Positions 1 through 13,800 of a DNA stretch of 64,000 bases are shown here, one piece after another (position 1 is the stretch's first letter; each line of letters opens with the position of its first letter). This DNA is from Coptis chinensis. Lineage: Eukaryota > Streptophyta > Magnoliopsida > Ranunculales > Ranunculaceae. The notes beneath the pieces were generated by a model. That model searched no databases. It was not told the origin of the DNA and worked only from the letters and a program-made list of their open reading frames with translations. The position numbers and the translations under genes are program-made. The stretch lies in the NCBI GenBank assembly GCA_015680905.1, contig CM027382.1:24649501-24713500 (forward strand), given 5' to 3'.

Positions 1-383
1 ATATATATGTATACAAATATATATGTATTCATTTTATCTTAAAGACCATCATATTGGTTACCAATTGCAAAATATTAGTTAAGCAAACTTAAAACTAAAG
101 TTTACGTTGGGGGAAACATGATCAGTTTTAAAATTATCATGAGAACAACATTTCAGAGATTGCACTAATAGCACAACTTTCAGACCAGAAATTTATGCAC
201 AAATAAACATGCATACATCAAAACTAATGCAATTGATGTCTAAAACATACAGTTGATTGTGATACAGTCGAATTTTAAAATTCAACATTAAGTAAAAGTT
301 GACTTACACTTCTTAATGGCAAAGAGCGAAAGATAAACATTTTTTTTATTTTTTTTCTAAGTTAGCAATTGATGTATTACATA

Positions 384-1445
384 TAGGGGTGATAAAAGGG
401 CCAGGCCGGGCTAGCACGGCCCTCAAACCATAAAAGCCCTCATGATTGAGGGCCGGGTCAGCCCGCCCCTATTTGATATTGAGGGCCGGGTCGAGTAGGG
501 TCAAGTATGAAAACTCAAGCCCTTAACCCGCCCCTCGGCCCTCATTTTTGAGGGCCAAATGAGGGCCGGGTCGGGCCCGGTCTAATTATACTTCACTAGT
601 TTACTATTTTTTTTTTTAATTTTTTTTTTTTTTTTTTTTTAATTGATTTAATGATATGTATATAAGTATACAAAACTAATTCTTATATCTTTAGAAAAAA
701 AATAGATAGAGATGGTGGAAGAGATGATGTTCTTAAAATATCTACATTTTTAATACTTAACTATGTTGTTAGGTTGGATTTGCTTTATGTATGACTTATA
801 TACATATCATTAAATCAATTACAAAAGTGCATGTATTATATTATGTTATAATTTATCCCCTATTGAAAACTAATTTAATAATTTTTTTTATACAATTTAG
901 ATAATTATAGTATAATACATAAATATAATGTAAAATAACAAGAAAATATGGTTTTCTTTTAGGGTTTACACAAATATATAATATAATACATAAATTATCA
1001 CCTCTATTTTGGGTTTACACAAAATAATCATAATTCACTTTTCTTTTTATATTTGAACTCTTTTACTCAAATTACAAAATACCTCATATGATATGTGGTA
1101 AACTACTATTATTAAACATCATTTGTAGTGAAAATATTTAGTTCAAATAGGGATAATTGTGGTACCTTACATATATAATGTAAAAAATAAAATATATCTT
1201 ATCGAAAAAAAAAAAATACGAGGGCCAAGTGAGGGGGCTTGGAAGGGCCAAATGGGCCGGGCCTATGCTCTTAACCTAGACCCTAGCCCGCCCCTAACAA
1301 GCATGAGGGCGGGCCGGCCAAAAGCCCAAATCTGTGAGGGCTAACTTTTGAGTGGTTTTGACGCCAAGATTTTTGAGGGGTCGTCCTTGTAGAAACTCCA
1401 TAAAAAGGCGTCGTTGAGGGCCTGAGGGCCAAATTATCACCCCTA
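384..1445. mobile_element. Non-autonomous hAT element with 8-bp TSD
   Basis: The ends are inverted: TAGGGGTGATAA at 384 and TTATCACCCCTA ending at 1445. The flanking 8 bp are identical, ATTACATA at 376-383 and 1446-1453, the TSD length typical of hAT transposons. Both subterminal zones (about 400-580 and 1220-1430) are GC-rich and packed with short words such as GAGGGCC and GGCCGGGC in both orientations, while the middle is very AT-rich. No transposase frame is present, so mobility would depend on an element elsewhere. It lies in an ATG2 intron. The exact TSD suggests a fairly recent insertion. Confidence 0.9.
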
Positions 1446-1589
1446 ATTACATAGAGGCCATGGTTATGGTTTAATTGTTTTTAGTAAATCGAAATTTTAC
1501 TAAAAACAAGTAAACCCAGATTTTATTATTTAAGCATGACTTAGAAGTGTCTAGGAGTCTAGTTTATGGGTTCTAGTGGTCTTAAAAAG

Positions 1590-1800
1590 TTACTATTATC
1601 ATATATATAGGTTAGGAAAGTGTTTCTTAATGTTTTAGAATAATTCTACGATGATTTGAAGGAGTTCTCTATAAAAAGAGCTTCTAGGACGAAAATTGTA
1701 ATCAACTCTCCAACATTATCAATTAAAATTATGTTTCAATTCGCCTCTTTATGTTCTATTGAAATTTTTTAATATCGCTTCCGCTACGCCAACAATATAT
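1590..1800 (+). mobile_element. Possible copia-type LTR remnant
   Basis: A TATA-like CTATAAAAAG near 1669 is followed about 125 bp later by AATATGGTATAAG, which resembles the TTGGTATCAGAGC primer-binding site of plant copia elements. No partner LTR or coding region is seen. This is a weak call from promoter-like and PBS-like words only. Confidence 0.3.
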
Positions 1801-2064
1801 TAATATGGTATAAGAAAATAAGTTACAATAGATTGTCCAAGTTGGGAGTAAATGGTTCCCAACCGACCTTAGTAGAATCTGAAGTACATTGAATCAGACG
1901 ATTCCCAACGTTTTAGCCAGTTAGGTCTGCCTTCATACTACTTTTTCTAGCGAAAGGAAAACATAATCATATAGTAATAGAACACATTTCAACCACTACG
2001 TATCTCTAAGTGCATGTTCACTTTGAGAAAACCATTTTAGCTATTCAGAAACACAAGTTAATAT

Positions 2065-2393
2065 TGTTGAGATGTTCGATACAATCCCACATAACATGTT
2101 TTAAGCCTTGCAATATAATATAAAATTATAAACGTTACTGAGGCCACTCCACTCATTGCCAATTGGTTTTAAGTTGGATTCTCCAAGGGGACTAAAATAG
2201 TATCAAAGCAGGCTATAGTAAAATGCCCGTTTACTCCATGTCCCCAAGTATGTTAGGCCACGAGTTAGACTCAACTAACGCCATGAGAGTTGATTTGGTC
2301 CGCATGGGATGTTTAATGCCTTGCAACATAGTAAAAATGTTCCTGAGGCCTCTCCACTCATTGCCAATTGAGTTTGAGTTGGATACTCCAAAG
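2065..2393 (+). mobile_element. TRIM-like mini-retrotransposon remnant
   Basis: Two imperfect direct repeats are seen, about 2065-2190 and 2251-2393. Each starts TGTT, contains CCTTGCAA and the shared stretch ending ATTGCCAATTG, and ends near a GTTGGAT.CTCCAA motif. Between them is TAGTATCAAAGC (2198-2209), close to the methionine-tRNA primer-binding site TGGTATCAGAGC. Short LTRs, a PBS and almost no internal region fit a TRIM element. The repeats have diverged considerably, so it is old. Confidence 0.5.
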
Positions 2394-2773
2394 TTTACGA
2401 AATGTTAGTCAAAATTTGAAACCAGATGTTTGGCTATTAAATGAAATAATCTTGTCAAATGCCAAACTTAAGAGCAGGAAAGAGCCTAAGTAGATATTTT
2501 CAAATCATAATAATATACTCAATAAGTGGTCATTTAGCAAGCATGATCTTGTTTTTTTTAGAAATATTTAGAGGGTTAAGACAGACCCACACCGGTTACA
2601 TTGAGGGACCCAAGCCCGAAGGCTCTCACTTAACTATCTGATAAAATATACAATTTGTCTGATTTCTAATGAAGTAACAACCCTTGAAGTTCCAATCTCA
2701 TATATAGTAGAATATGGGCCATAAAACAGATGCTACAAATCTAAATGCATGTATGACAAGTGTAGTTGAGTAC

Positions 2774-4772
2774 CTCTTTGAATCCCTTTCAGTAACCTGT
2801 GATCCTTCTTATAACTCTTAACAGGCAAAGACACCAACTTAGCAGCACCAGAACTAACAGTGAACAACGAACGAATAGGAGGAAGGCCTCTTAAAAATTT
2901 ATGAATCTACACCATGAAACATACCATTTATAAACATCAAGTAAGCAAAACTGACAGCGGAATAACATCAATCTCTTAATAATCTACACAATCATATCGA
3001 ATATAAACCTGATTGTTTGAAATATCTTCCAACCACTCGCCCATTATTGTTTCACAAACACTGCTCCAGCCATATATACCAACAGCATGAACATGTTTGA
3101 GCTTTAACTCAACACCCTGCATCAAACATTGCCAATACCATCAGTACTCCTTAGCTGCATATACTCAAGCCACAAAAGCACAAACTAATGTCCAAAATTA
3201 TAGGTATAACTCGAAGTAGGACCTAGATTTCATATAAGAAAACAATTTTATAAACTACGCTCGCAGATTTCAAACTCAGGCAGCATGCCACTAGGAAATG
3301 AAGAAAATGAAGGACTGGGTGTCAATCTAGAGAGTGAAGGAAATTAAGGTACTACTTACACCACAAAGTACACTATCGATCATAATTCATAAGCGTCACA
3401 TAGGTGTGACAAAATACAACCATTAGGCTACAGCACAAGTAGTGTACCATTGCTAGAGGTCTTCATTAGTTTTGCCAATATTGAGCAATCACATAAACAC
3501 CAGCACATTCATAGAAAAAACAACTCAATTGCTAGAAAGCTTATACTAGAAAGGCTTTGGTATGCCGTCCTCCTCTGTTTTAACTTTTAAGAGTTTTTGT
3601 TACACTTCTTGCCGAAACCACAAACAAATAGAAAGAAAAATATATCCACAGCAATAGTTCCATGCCTCCACGGAACAGAATCTCTTCCATTAAAGTTTCT
3701 TGAAATGACTTTCGCATACACACATTTAGAAAAGGCTCTCAATAAGAAAAAGAGATTACGTCCAATAAAAGAATTCACGGCACAAAAAGACAATCATGGA
3801 TATTATGTGTTTGTTTGGTGATGATAGCGAATCAGAAGTAAATGTTACAAAGAGAAACAAACATCATACCTTCCAAGGAACAAGGTTAACAAGATGTACG
3901 TAATTGCCTCCTCGTAATGCTGCTAGATCGACACGACGAGGACTGTAGTCCACACGAACAACAATAGGCCATATGTCGAATTTCTGAGGGAAAAAGGAAA
4001 CAATACTGCTGAGAAATCGACCAAACTGAAAACTAAGGAAAGTAAGAACTCAGGTCTTATAGGAAAAGACCAACCATTTATTAAAGTATCTTCCAAAGGA
4101 TGGCACACAACACATGGAAAAATAAATTAATGTCACGTATTTATGGAAATACAACTTCCTTATAAAACAATCATAAATGAAATCATAACGGATAAGAACT
4201 CTAAAGTTGAAATATCATTTGGCGTGTTTCCTTCTTTACTTGGTGTTCGGTTTTGGGTAGGATTCTAACCATTGATAATCTTCGAAAAAGAAAAATGATT
4301 ATTGTCAATTTCTGCCCTTTCTGCTATGATGATTCAGGAGAATCCATTGCTCACATTCTTATCCTTTGCCCTTTTTCTTATGCCATTTGGAACTATTTTC
4401 TTCAATCTGCCTCAATCTCCTGGGTGTGTCCTCAGTCTGTTTGTGATCTTTTGATGATGTGGTTTTGTCTATTGTCCCCCACCTGCACTAAGAGGAAGTT
4501 GTGCAGCATCATTCCCTTCGCGATACTATGGGGCATATGGTTGGAAAGAAACCAGAGACATTTCAAGGATAGAAGCATTGACGTTGCACATTTGATTCTT
4601 CACATCAAAGGATTGATTTTCCTTTGGTGTAAACGGTGGAAGGAGTTCAAGGAGATACCATTCGGGTCCTTTGCTTTTTCTTGGGAGGATATCATCCAAG
4701 ATGTTTAATTCACTGTTGTTTTTTATTTTTCCTGGTTGTCTATTGCTTTCAGTTCTTAGTAGGATATCTCAT

Positions 4773-4840
<68 letters not shown>

Positions 4841-7800
4841 CTAAAGTTGACAAAGAACAGACCATTTTTAATTTCGGATAGTTACAAAATACAAATACAA
4901 ATGCATGTCAAGTGTAAACCAATGATAAAGGACCCAATAAGATGCAAGGTGATGCTCAAAAGGTAGAAGACGACAAGATAATGAAAACACTTGCCTGGAA
5001 AAAAGGAAGCAATGCTTCCTCGACAATAGTATACCCTCCAGATTCACTACTCTTCACAGAATCGTACACATCGCGTGGAGGACTTGGAGATTGGTCAACT
5101 AACGATTCCTTTCCCCCAAAGAAGCTAATCAGAAAATCAACCTGATCTTGATCAAGATGCAATAGAATAGGCAGAAGTGCAAGGCGTAACCTAAAAAGGT
5201 AAAAGGGCAAATAAAGTTAAAGAGAATACGAGCAACCTTAATGCCACTTCAAAAACATGACAACACGATTTTGCACCCATCAAACAGAAATTAATGAAAG
5301 TAGCGATCAAGTTAAATTTTACCTGTACTCTTCAAGAGGAGTTGAAGGATCAGGCCTGACAGCTTCCAAGTCAAACTTGAATGCTTTTGCAGAGGATTCT
5401 CTAGGATGATCTTTTGAGTGATAATGTCCAAGTACCTTCAAAAAAATATTAAAATTAATAATTAGTAATTTCTAGGATGACCTCATACGATGAGGATGTG
5501 AGTATCCACTCCATAGTCTAGTAATGCACTAAATATAGAGGTATACCAGCTTCCAAGGTGCATCCCGGCTTTGATCATAAAGATTGACATCCTGAACCGA
5601 TAAAGAAAGCTTTGATACACATAATTGACCATCAGGGTACATGTCATACTGAAGATCCACCGCAGATAATGCAAGTTCTAGACAAACACTAGTATCTCTT
5701 CCACTTCCATCCTCACTAAGCATTCCATTCTGTGTTGGAGCATGCCAATCAGATCCACCATACATTCTCCATCTCACACCAATATTCTTAAGAAGTACCC
5801 TTCCTCCTGCTATGCAGATGTCAGCTGGACTACTGCAGTTCTTAGAAGGACGCTCGCATTTTCTTGGAATTTCTTCCTGTCCAGGTTTTTCAGTTACTTT
5901 AGGAATATGATTTTCTACAATCCTGAGAGAACTTTCTTGATACCATCCAGAACTTGCACGTCCAACATCTGCATGAGCCTGATTTCTGGACTTGCACTTG
6001 ATTGAGTTTCTTTTGTCAGATGTTTCTGCTAGAGGAGATAACCCAGATATGCAATGGCTTTCTATTAGATTAGGGAAAGAATTTTTCTGTGGAGATGATG
6101 TACAAGTGCTTCCCGATCCTCCTAGAGGCACTGGCCCATTAAAGGAGACATTGTGAGAGAAATATTCAGGGTTGCTGATATTTGAGCAGTACACCTCTCC
6201 AAGATGACCCTCATCAAGTGAAATGGTATTTTGTAATTCACAAGGATCAGATGCACTGGTTCCAATCCCTTTAAATTGAAATGCATCCTCACATATATCA
6301 TCCATTAGCCCAACCACCTCATATCTTCCGCTGCCAGATGCATTTTGACCTGAAGGGGATGAAGCAGAACCTCCGACAAAGATATTCGTGTTGTTGATGA
6401 AATCATTTGCACAGTTAAGCTGCTGAACGGCTTTCCACCTAGACTGCAAATGCACCATTGACTCTTGCAAATCAGGCGCAAAAAGCTGCTGAAGTTGAGC
6501 AGCCAAACGTACAAGGCCAGAAGTAGTGTCATGGCATGTATCCAAGTTAATATGGGAATCACAGCATTCTAATTCCCATAGGAGGCCATTTTGACAATTT
6601 GTTCTCAAAACTGCCTCCACAAGAGCCTCACCAGCAACCTTGACATATCCCGTCTTGTGAAGGTATTCTACACCATAGGTGTTTCCTTTTTGTGGCCCAG
6701 AAGATGCACAAAGAAGAAGCCCTAAATCCTGAAATCTAATTTTATAGTCATTTTCAACAGAACTTGCAACAGTTTGATTAGAAAGATGCAATGAAGCAGC
6801 AGCTACGAGACAGGCCACATGTTCCCCAAATTCTTCACCTACATTTGCATAACTGTTGAAGTCAGGTTCCAGAACTCTGTCACTCATCATTAAATTACTT
6901 AGCCAGGGCTCATAACTCAAAGCAGAATCCACCAAGTTAAGAACAAAGGATTCTCCATAACCTCTACTATCTTCTGACTTAGGAGATGCTACGTCACTTT
7001 CACAAGGTAAACTGAAAAAATTGTATATCACATTCAACCAATCCAGACGACCTCCTGGTGCAATGATAGTCCCACCTCTGATTGTCACATTTGTGAAATT
7101 TTGCAAGATCTGTGGATCAGAGAGATAGACAATAGCAATGCCAGCAGAACCTGAGGACAATGCATTTGCACCTTCTCCATCACCACGTCGCATTGCAGAG
7201 GTGCTAGAAGAGATCAGAAGAAATTCATCATCTGGAAATGCATCAACATAACCCTGTAACTGACCTTCACCATGGCCAAGCCAAAAAAAATTGCCACCAG
7301 AAATTCCTCCAATATTTGACACAGAGAGCAATTCAAGCTCCTGAATTTGCAATTTCAGTCTATGCCATGAACCTGAAAGTTCTTTCTGTAATGAACATTT
7401 GATATCTTCTAACTTATCTGTGTTAATCGATACTTCTAGTGTGTTGCATTCCACAAGAACAGATGTCTGCGATGTAAATGCAACGTCCTTTTCTATGCTG
7501 CAAGTTGAAGTTGAAGTCGCATCAAGAGCTACATGTGATAAATCACCCATTATCTGAGTTATAAGACAGTGCAAAAGCTGATACTCAGAACTGGTGAACT
7601 TCAAGGAAACAGATGGAAGACGGATATGCAGCAAAACTGTAGAGCTAAAAATCATCTCATGCTTGCAGGAATTTATATCTTCCTGATCTCCCATAGTTGT
7701 TACAGATGCGAACTCAGACCCTTTACCTGTCACTCTAGTCCTACTCCTTGTTGAATCATCAGAAGTAGCTAATCCTCTAGCCCTTTTTGCTACCCATGGA

Positions 7801-10800
7801 CCAGTCACAGGACCATCCTGCCAAAGTACACTTATGCAAGAGAAACATTTTGTTCCAGCTGTGACAGAAAAAATCTCCTTAGCCAAATAGGTATGCTTGA
7901 GAAATGCAGACATATTCTGACCAACATCTTGACCATTTCCAGCTATTAAGTACATCTTAAGGTTTCCCAAATTCAGATTGATGGAACTGGAAAACTTATC
8001 TGCAAATGCTGAAGCTAAACTTGCATCTTTTGAACAAGCATCTACAAATCTTTCCTTACTCAATGCTTGAGTAATATCCAGACCAATGAACCGATGCCAG
8101 AAGGAGTTGCAGGTAAAATCTCCATGATTCTCCATTGGAATACATAATATGATCCTTGCATTAGAGAGAGAAATACTTCCTCGTAAGCTTCCCTTTGACG
8201 ACGAGGTGGGAAGACACGTATTAGTACCTCCTTTCATATCTGTAGGACACGAGGAGTTAAATCTACGACTGTGATCCCCAAACCCAAATTCTTTTCTACT
8301 ATTCTTCATCTCAGAACAATTTTCAATTCCCTTTAAAAGATCCAAAAGCCTTTTAACCAATTTAAAGTTCACCCAGAAAATGAATGGTGGCAGCTTTACA
8401 GAAAAAGATGTTGAAGATGTTGGACCCCCATCCAATTGAGTCTTCTTCATGGTAAGTTGGCTAGGAGTTACAGTTGAAGTTTTCAATAAATTCACCTTCA
8501 CAAAATCATTCCTGGATACGTTTCCACAACTAATATTTCTTAAACGAACATTCGGACTGATAGGAGAACTACTCAAACAGGACCCAGTTCTTGTTGCTTC
8601 TGAATCAAGCTCTTTTAAAAAGGGGAGTGATGGAAGAGCACCTTGAACTTTTGCCTGCATATTTTCGATAAACAGAAGTCGATTCTGAATAGTGCTCTCA
8701 CAACCCCAGAAGTCAGAACCTACAGCCTCAGTTCCATTACTAAAGTAGTGGTCAAGCTCAAACTGCTTCACTGTTGCTTCAAACTTTGTATCACGAAGAC
8801 CAATCTGTTGACCTTGTCAAAAGTTTGAAATTAGTCCAGAAATAAAAAGGCAGTCACCTAAAACCACTAGCTGAAAGAGTACATTAACTCAAAAGTAAGG
8901 ACAACACCAACTCAGCAAGAATGCTGAATATAAAGAGAAAACTCTATAAGCAAAATTATTACCTGCAAAACAAGAAGTAGGCCTTGACACTTCGCACCTA
9001 GATACTGTGCACATTGATCATTATTTATTGAATTTCCGGACAAGCCATATCCAGCCGTCTCATCTTCATCGCTCAAATAAAGTTCAACAGAAATCCCAGA
9101 AAAAGATGCTTTAAAATTTGTTTCAACTGGCTGCTGTTCTGCTCATGGGTACAAAAATTATTGATTATTAGTCTAGGCCCCTAGGGCAGTACGCAAATAA
9201 CGTAAATGTATTATTCGAGTTAGATGTAACAGAAACCAGCAGTAGATTCTGTAATTACTAATTAGTAACGACAATGTCAATCCAGATATAGAGAAACAGG
9301 TGGTGAACTATACAGCACATGTTATCATTTGCACATCTTCGGATGACTTAAGTGGATGCCTTTTAGCCACGTGTGAATCTAGACACAGTTAAGATTGATA
9401 TAAACTGTTATTAACCAAGCACATACCAGAGGGAACATGCAGTGACCCAGAAGCAAGGCTTGATGCAGCAGTTATAGCACTGAAAACAGAACACGTCCAG
9501 TTCAATATGCCACTGCTTCCCAAAGCTGAGTGCGATGTCCTTAGTCCATCAAAACATTCAAAGAACTGGTCTATGCTGCAAGCAACTCATATAATGCAGG
9601 AAATATCAGCATCACTTTGAGATTAAAATCACAAGACAAATTGTAAATGTGAATTAAATATCCAATAATTTAGAACATTTTCTTTTTATTGGTAACGATC
9701 TAGACTCAAAAGTGAAAGCGTTGGTTCCTTCTACATCAACTCACTGAGAACTAACTAGAATTGAGACACTGAATTACTCAATAAAGTCTACTTATCAAAA
9801 AAAAAAATTGAGACACTGAATTAATAAAATAACACTTTATAAAGGATGGAAAGATAAATGACAATGGATGCTATAAATATGTAGACTATATCCTTGTTAG
9901 CAGGATGAGATTCTATTATCATCCCGCTAATAGTTATTCAAAGAGTTAGAAATCACCAAGGTAGTAAGCATTTGAATATTGGGCTCCATCTTTGTACTCG
10001 CACAATTTTGCAATATTAATGAAATTTGGTTTAGAAATATTCATATTAAAAAAGAAATCCTTTGTGTAGTACACGATGCAAATAGTGCAAAGCGCGAGGT
10101 CAAGGGTAGGCAAAAAAGACAAAGCAAGATCCATCCAGTAGAAAGAGATGGAGGGAAGAGGTCAATGTCCTCAGAGAAGGTTGAAAACGGTTTCTGGTAA
10201 CGATTGAACGCATGGTGCATTGTAAACAAGCAGATGGAGATAGAATGGAATGTAGATATGCCTCTCACACTCCTTCCGGAGTTAATATTTTCACTTGTGT
10301 CTAATGCTTAGCAACCTAAAGCATGCATGATGGCAATAAACCAGTACTAAATCCGCGCTTTGCCGCTCTTACAGCAAGTTTTTATGGAAAGCACTCTCTC
10401 CCATCTCAAAAGACGGGCTTTCCTAAAATTTGTAGGGCATGCACCAGGTTAAATATGTACTTTTCATAAGCAAGCACAAGTTTTTAGTCTGAACACTTAA
10501 GTCCCTGAACTATTTTCTGTAGCTAAAAGTCGACTCTAGAGTCTAGAGTCTATACTTGAAACCAAGTGCATAAACATACGTATATGTCTGTAGTCTGTCC
10601 GACTGTACCCACCATGATTTGTGCTCTCTGAAAACGCACTAAATCTAAAAACCACATTCATCTAAGTATCTAACTAATAACATAAACCCCATAAGACCAT
10701 AACATTACCTTCTCATGTTTTCAATTACAAAACAAACGTGCTCTAACTAATTTATCAAACACATCAAATTACTTGTTTAATGACTTCTTCACTAAAATAT

Positions 10801-13800
10801 CTTAAGTTACAAAATAATTTGTTTGTTACAACTGGAAATAAAAGGTGTACATGCTTAAATAGATTACATATATATGGCACCCTACAAGCACTCTTGATAT
10901 TGCAAACTTTGAGGTTAAATGCTTCTTCTTTTTTGAGTGGTAAAAATTGTTCATTTATTCCAAATCATGATCAAAGTTACAAAAGGTTAATCCCCACTTA
11001 GCAAGATGCTAAGGTTCAAGATTACCCACACCCTAAACATAAGGAACCCTTCAAGTTCACATTACAATGTTATCTCAATCACACACAAAGTCTTAAAAAC
11101 TTAAAGGTTAAATGCTTTAACACTCACGCTCACGCTCTCGCTCTCGCTCTCGCTTTCACTCTTGCTCCTGCTCTATGCTTTGGTTGCTTAGATCCAAAGT
11201 AAACAAATTCTAAATACACAGAGAGACATTTATTTATCAGACGCATGGGACAGGCGTGCTAGAGACATGCCAACATGTGCAAAAATTAGTTGTTTGCATG
11301 ATTGAAATGAGTATCACAAGCACGGTTTTGAGAGGTATACTTTAATGGCTAGTGTCTATTCTCTATACGCATGGGGTAGTTATTAGTACAAAAGATAGAC
11401 AAGTTAAAGAACATGGAAAATATAAGATGAATACATGCTTTAAAGCAGATTTCTAGCTTCAAGTTTCAACCTGTAAAAACCAGTAAGCAACTCCCTATCA
11501 CTATGGTTTAGTAGAGATAAGATAAGGAAGAGTGTCAAAGTGCCCTTTCACTTTATATAAGTTGATAGATTATCAAATCAGAACGAGAGAAACAGACCTT
11601 GCACTCAGATCTGGTTCTGCTTCCGCTCCATCAGTTTGGTTTAAGTTGGTAGACAATGCCACCCAATCTGGTATAACATGTGAACCTCGAAGCAGAGCAT
11701 CTCTTTGTGTTTCTTGACTTGTTTGAGAGAAATATCCACCCGCGAAATGTCCACTGCTTGTCGAGCCTCGATCTATAGCTATTACAGAAGAACCAGGGGT
11801 GGAATAATGGAACTGAGAGGTTGAACTGAAGTAAACAGAATTTGTACTGTTCTCATGCATATGACCCTGGATATCTTGTTCAACATTCTTGAGAGAATGC
11901 CAGAAACACAAGATCCACGTTATAGTGCTGGGTTGAAGTCTAATTTTCATTGGATCAACAGAAAGATCAGCATCTACTTTGTGAATATCCAAAGAACCAT
12001 TTCTCCAAGGTATACTTAGCTTCAGATGCCCTGAGAATCCACCACCTTCCCCAGTCAAAATTGGGGTAGTTTCTGAAGGAAAGCTTCCCATTGGACATTG
12101 GCTAAATGTTGGTGTCTGTGTCTGATTCTCAACATCATCCATTTGAAGAAACTCGACTATTGCTCCTTGAAACTTTACAAAGTTTGTTAATCTACTCAAC
12201 CCTAGAAGGCTGTCCACCCGTGAGTTGGATCTTTTATTAGCATCCTCAGACACACAAGTTCCATATTCCATTTCTCTAATCCGAAGAACAAGTGCTCTGT
12301 GGGGTCCCGTTGGCTTAAGCTTGTCTGAATAGGGATCATATGCAACAATCAGCTTTTTTACTTTTATATGGAAACTTGTAAGCAGCCATTTTACCATTTT
12401 GGCAATTGTTTTAACTCCTTCATGAACATCAAGGGAAATAGGCGTGGAAGAATTGTTAACCATTTCATGCTCAAGCTTTCCACTTCCAGGACTGACTTGC
12501 TGTTTACAACCTCCGATAAGATCAGATGTTTCGGCAGCACCTGATGAATGACTACTTACCCATGGAACAAACACAAGCTCAAGTTCATCCACTTCAATCT
12601 GACAATTGCTAACTTTCCATGGAAGTTTGGCTAATAGAGAACCAATAGATCCTTCCTTTAGAATGATAGGCGATGAACCTAACTGGAAGAAACACAAACA
12701 CAGTATGGCATATAAGTGGCAGGAATATAGATAATAAGGTGCTATGAACTAAGCTTAGAAGGAATGTTCTTTGCTTTTGTAGGTAAAAGTGGAGATATAC
12801 TATATAACCAAGAAAAAAGGGAAGTTACGAGGGATGTTCTATGAGCAACCTGTGCAAAAAGAATGGAATTACATCTAAAATTTGAAAGAGCGGTGCACTC
12901 TAGTACCTATAGACTTAGAGTATAGACATCAAATACCACATTACCAACTTATTTGGGTGAAAAGGTTCAGTTGTCTTTGATTGGTTAACCGACCTAACAC
13001 TATGATTGGAGCACACCAATTATAAGGTTAGGGAGAAAAAACATACAATTCACTGAGAAATAACATTATTTTCGAATCACAAAAGAAAAAGAGAAAATGG
13101 AAGTCTCCTACAGTGCCTTCTCACTCTTTAAGTATAAGTTGATCATTCTCCCCTAGTTGTGGATTTCACTTCTTGTTGGAAACTAGAAGTACACTACTAC
13201 TCTTAATTCAATCGGGGAATCTTGCAACTCAGACAATTCTTATTTTTCCTATGGCATGCCTTATCCAACTACTTTTAGACTGTCTTTGTCCGCACTTCAA
13301 TCTCTTGTACAAGGTGATATCCAAAGAAACAGGTATCTATCCTTTCATTTTCCAGAATTCAATCTCCTACTTGTCAAGTGTGTGTGGTGGAGAGTGGTTT
13401 TTATCTTTAGGTCCGCGAATTTCTGTGTCACTGTGAAAACAAAAGATAACATGGGTCGCACTCTACACTAATGTCACGTCTCCTAAGAAATAAGCTACAT
13501 AGTTAGACAGATTCTTATTGAAAAATAGTTTACCGATCAATTATGATTATTCGTGAACCTCCTCTCCTCTCTCTCCTCTCATAAAATCTCACGGAAAGTT
13601 CAAAACACCTAGTTGTAAAAACAAGTCGTAACTCACAAACTCGCTCTTCCAACAATTCTCACACACACATACATAAAAACAAAATCCCACAATTAAAAAA
13701 TAATAATATCATACCTTTTGGTTGATATAATCAACATTAAGAGCAAGGTCCGTAAGTTGAAGAGTACCAGAACCAAGTTGAACATCAAGTTGTTCTAAAT

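Larger units (their letters stand above)
1..2773 (-). other. Last visible ATG2 intron (10), running off the left edge
   Basis: No ATG2 coding sequence is found left of the donor at 2773 (exon 10 ends in CAAAGAG followed by GTACTC on the minus strand), yet the family has about 150 more residues at the C-terminus. The last exon or exons must lie left of position 1. The stretch is AT-rich and holds a hAT element (384-1445), LTR-like remnants (about 1590-2393) and otherwise nothing recognised. Confidence 0.75.
3984..4994 (-). other. ATG2 intron 7, GC-AG type, holding a LINE insertion
   Basis: On the minus strand exon 7 ends ...CCTTTTTTCCAG and the intron begins GCAAGT; the acceptor is CCCTCAG before AAATTCGAC. 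CAG|GCAAGT is the classic strong GC donor. It joins FFQ to KFDIWP in frame as in plant ATG2. The nearest GT, two bases into the intron's fourth base, would add 4 nt and shift the frame. The intron also contains the LINE fragment at 4211-4836. Confidence 0.85.

Noticed and set aside
1159..1344. 61-residue frame in the first hAT element
   Set aside because: It reads through the subterminal repeats of a non-autonomous transposon; composition is that of the repeats.
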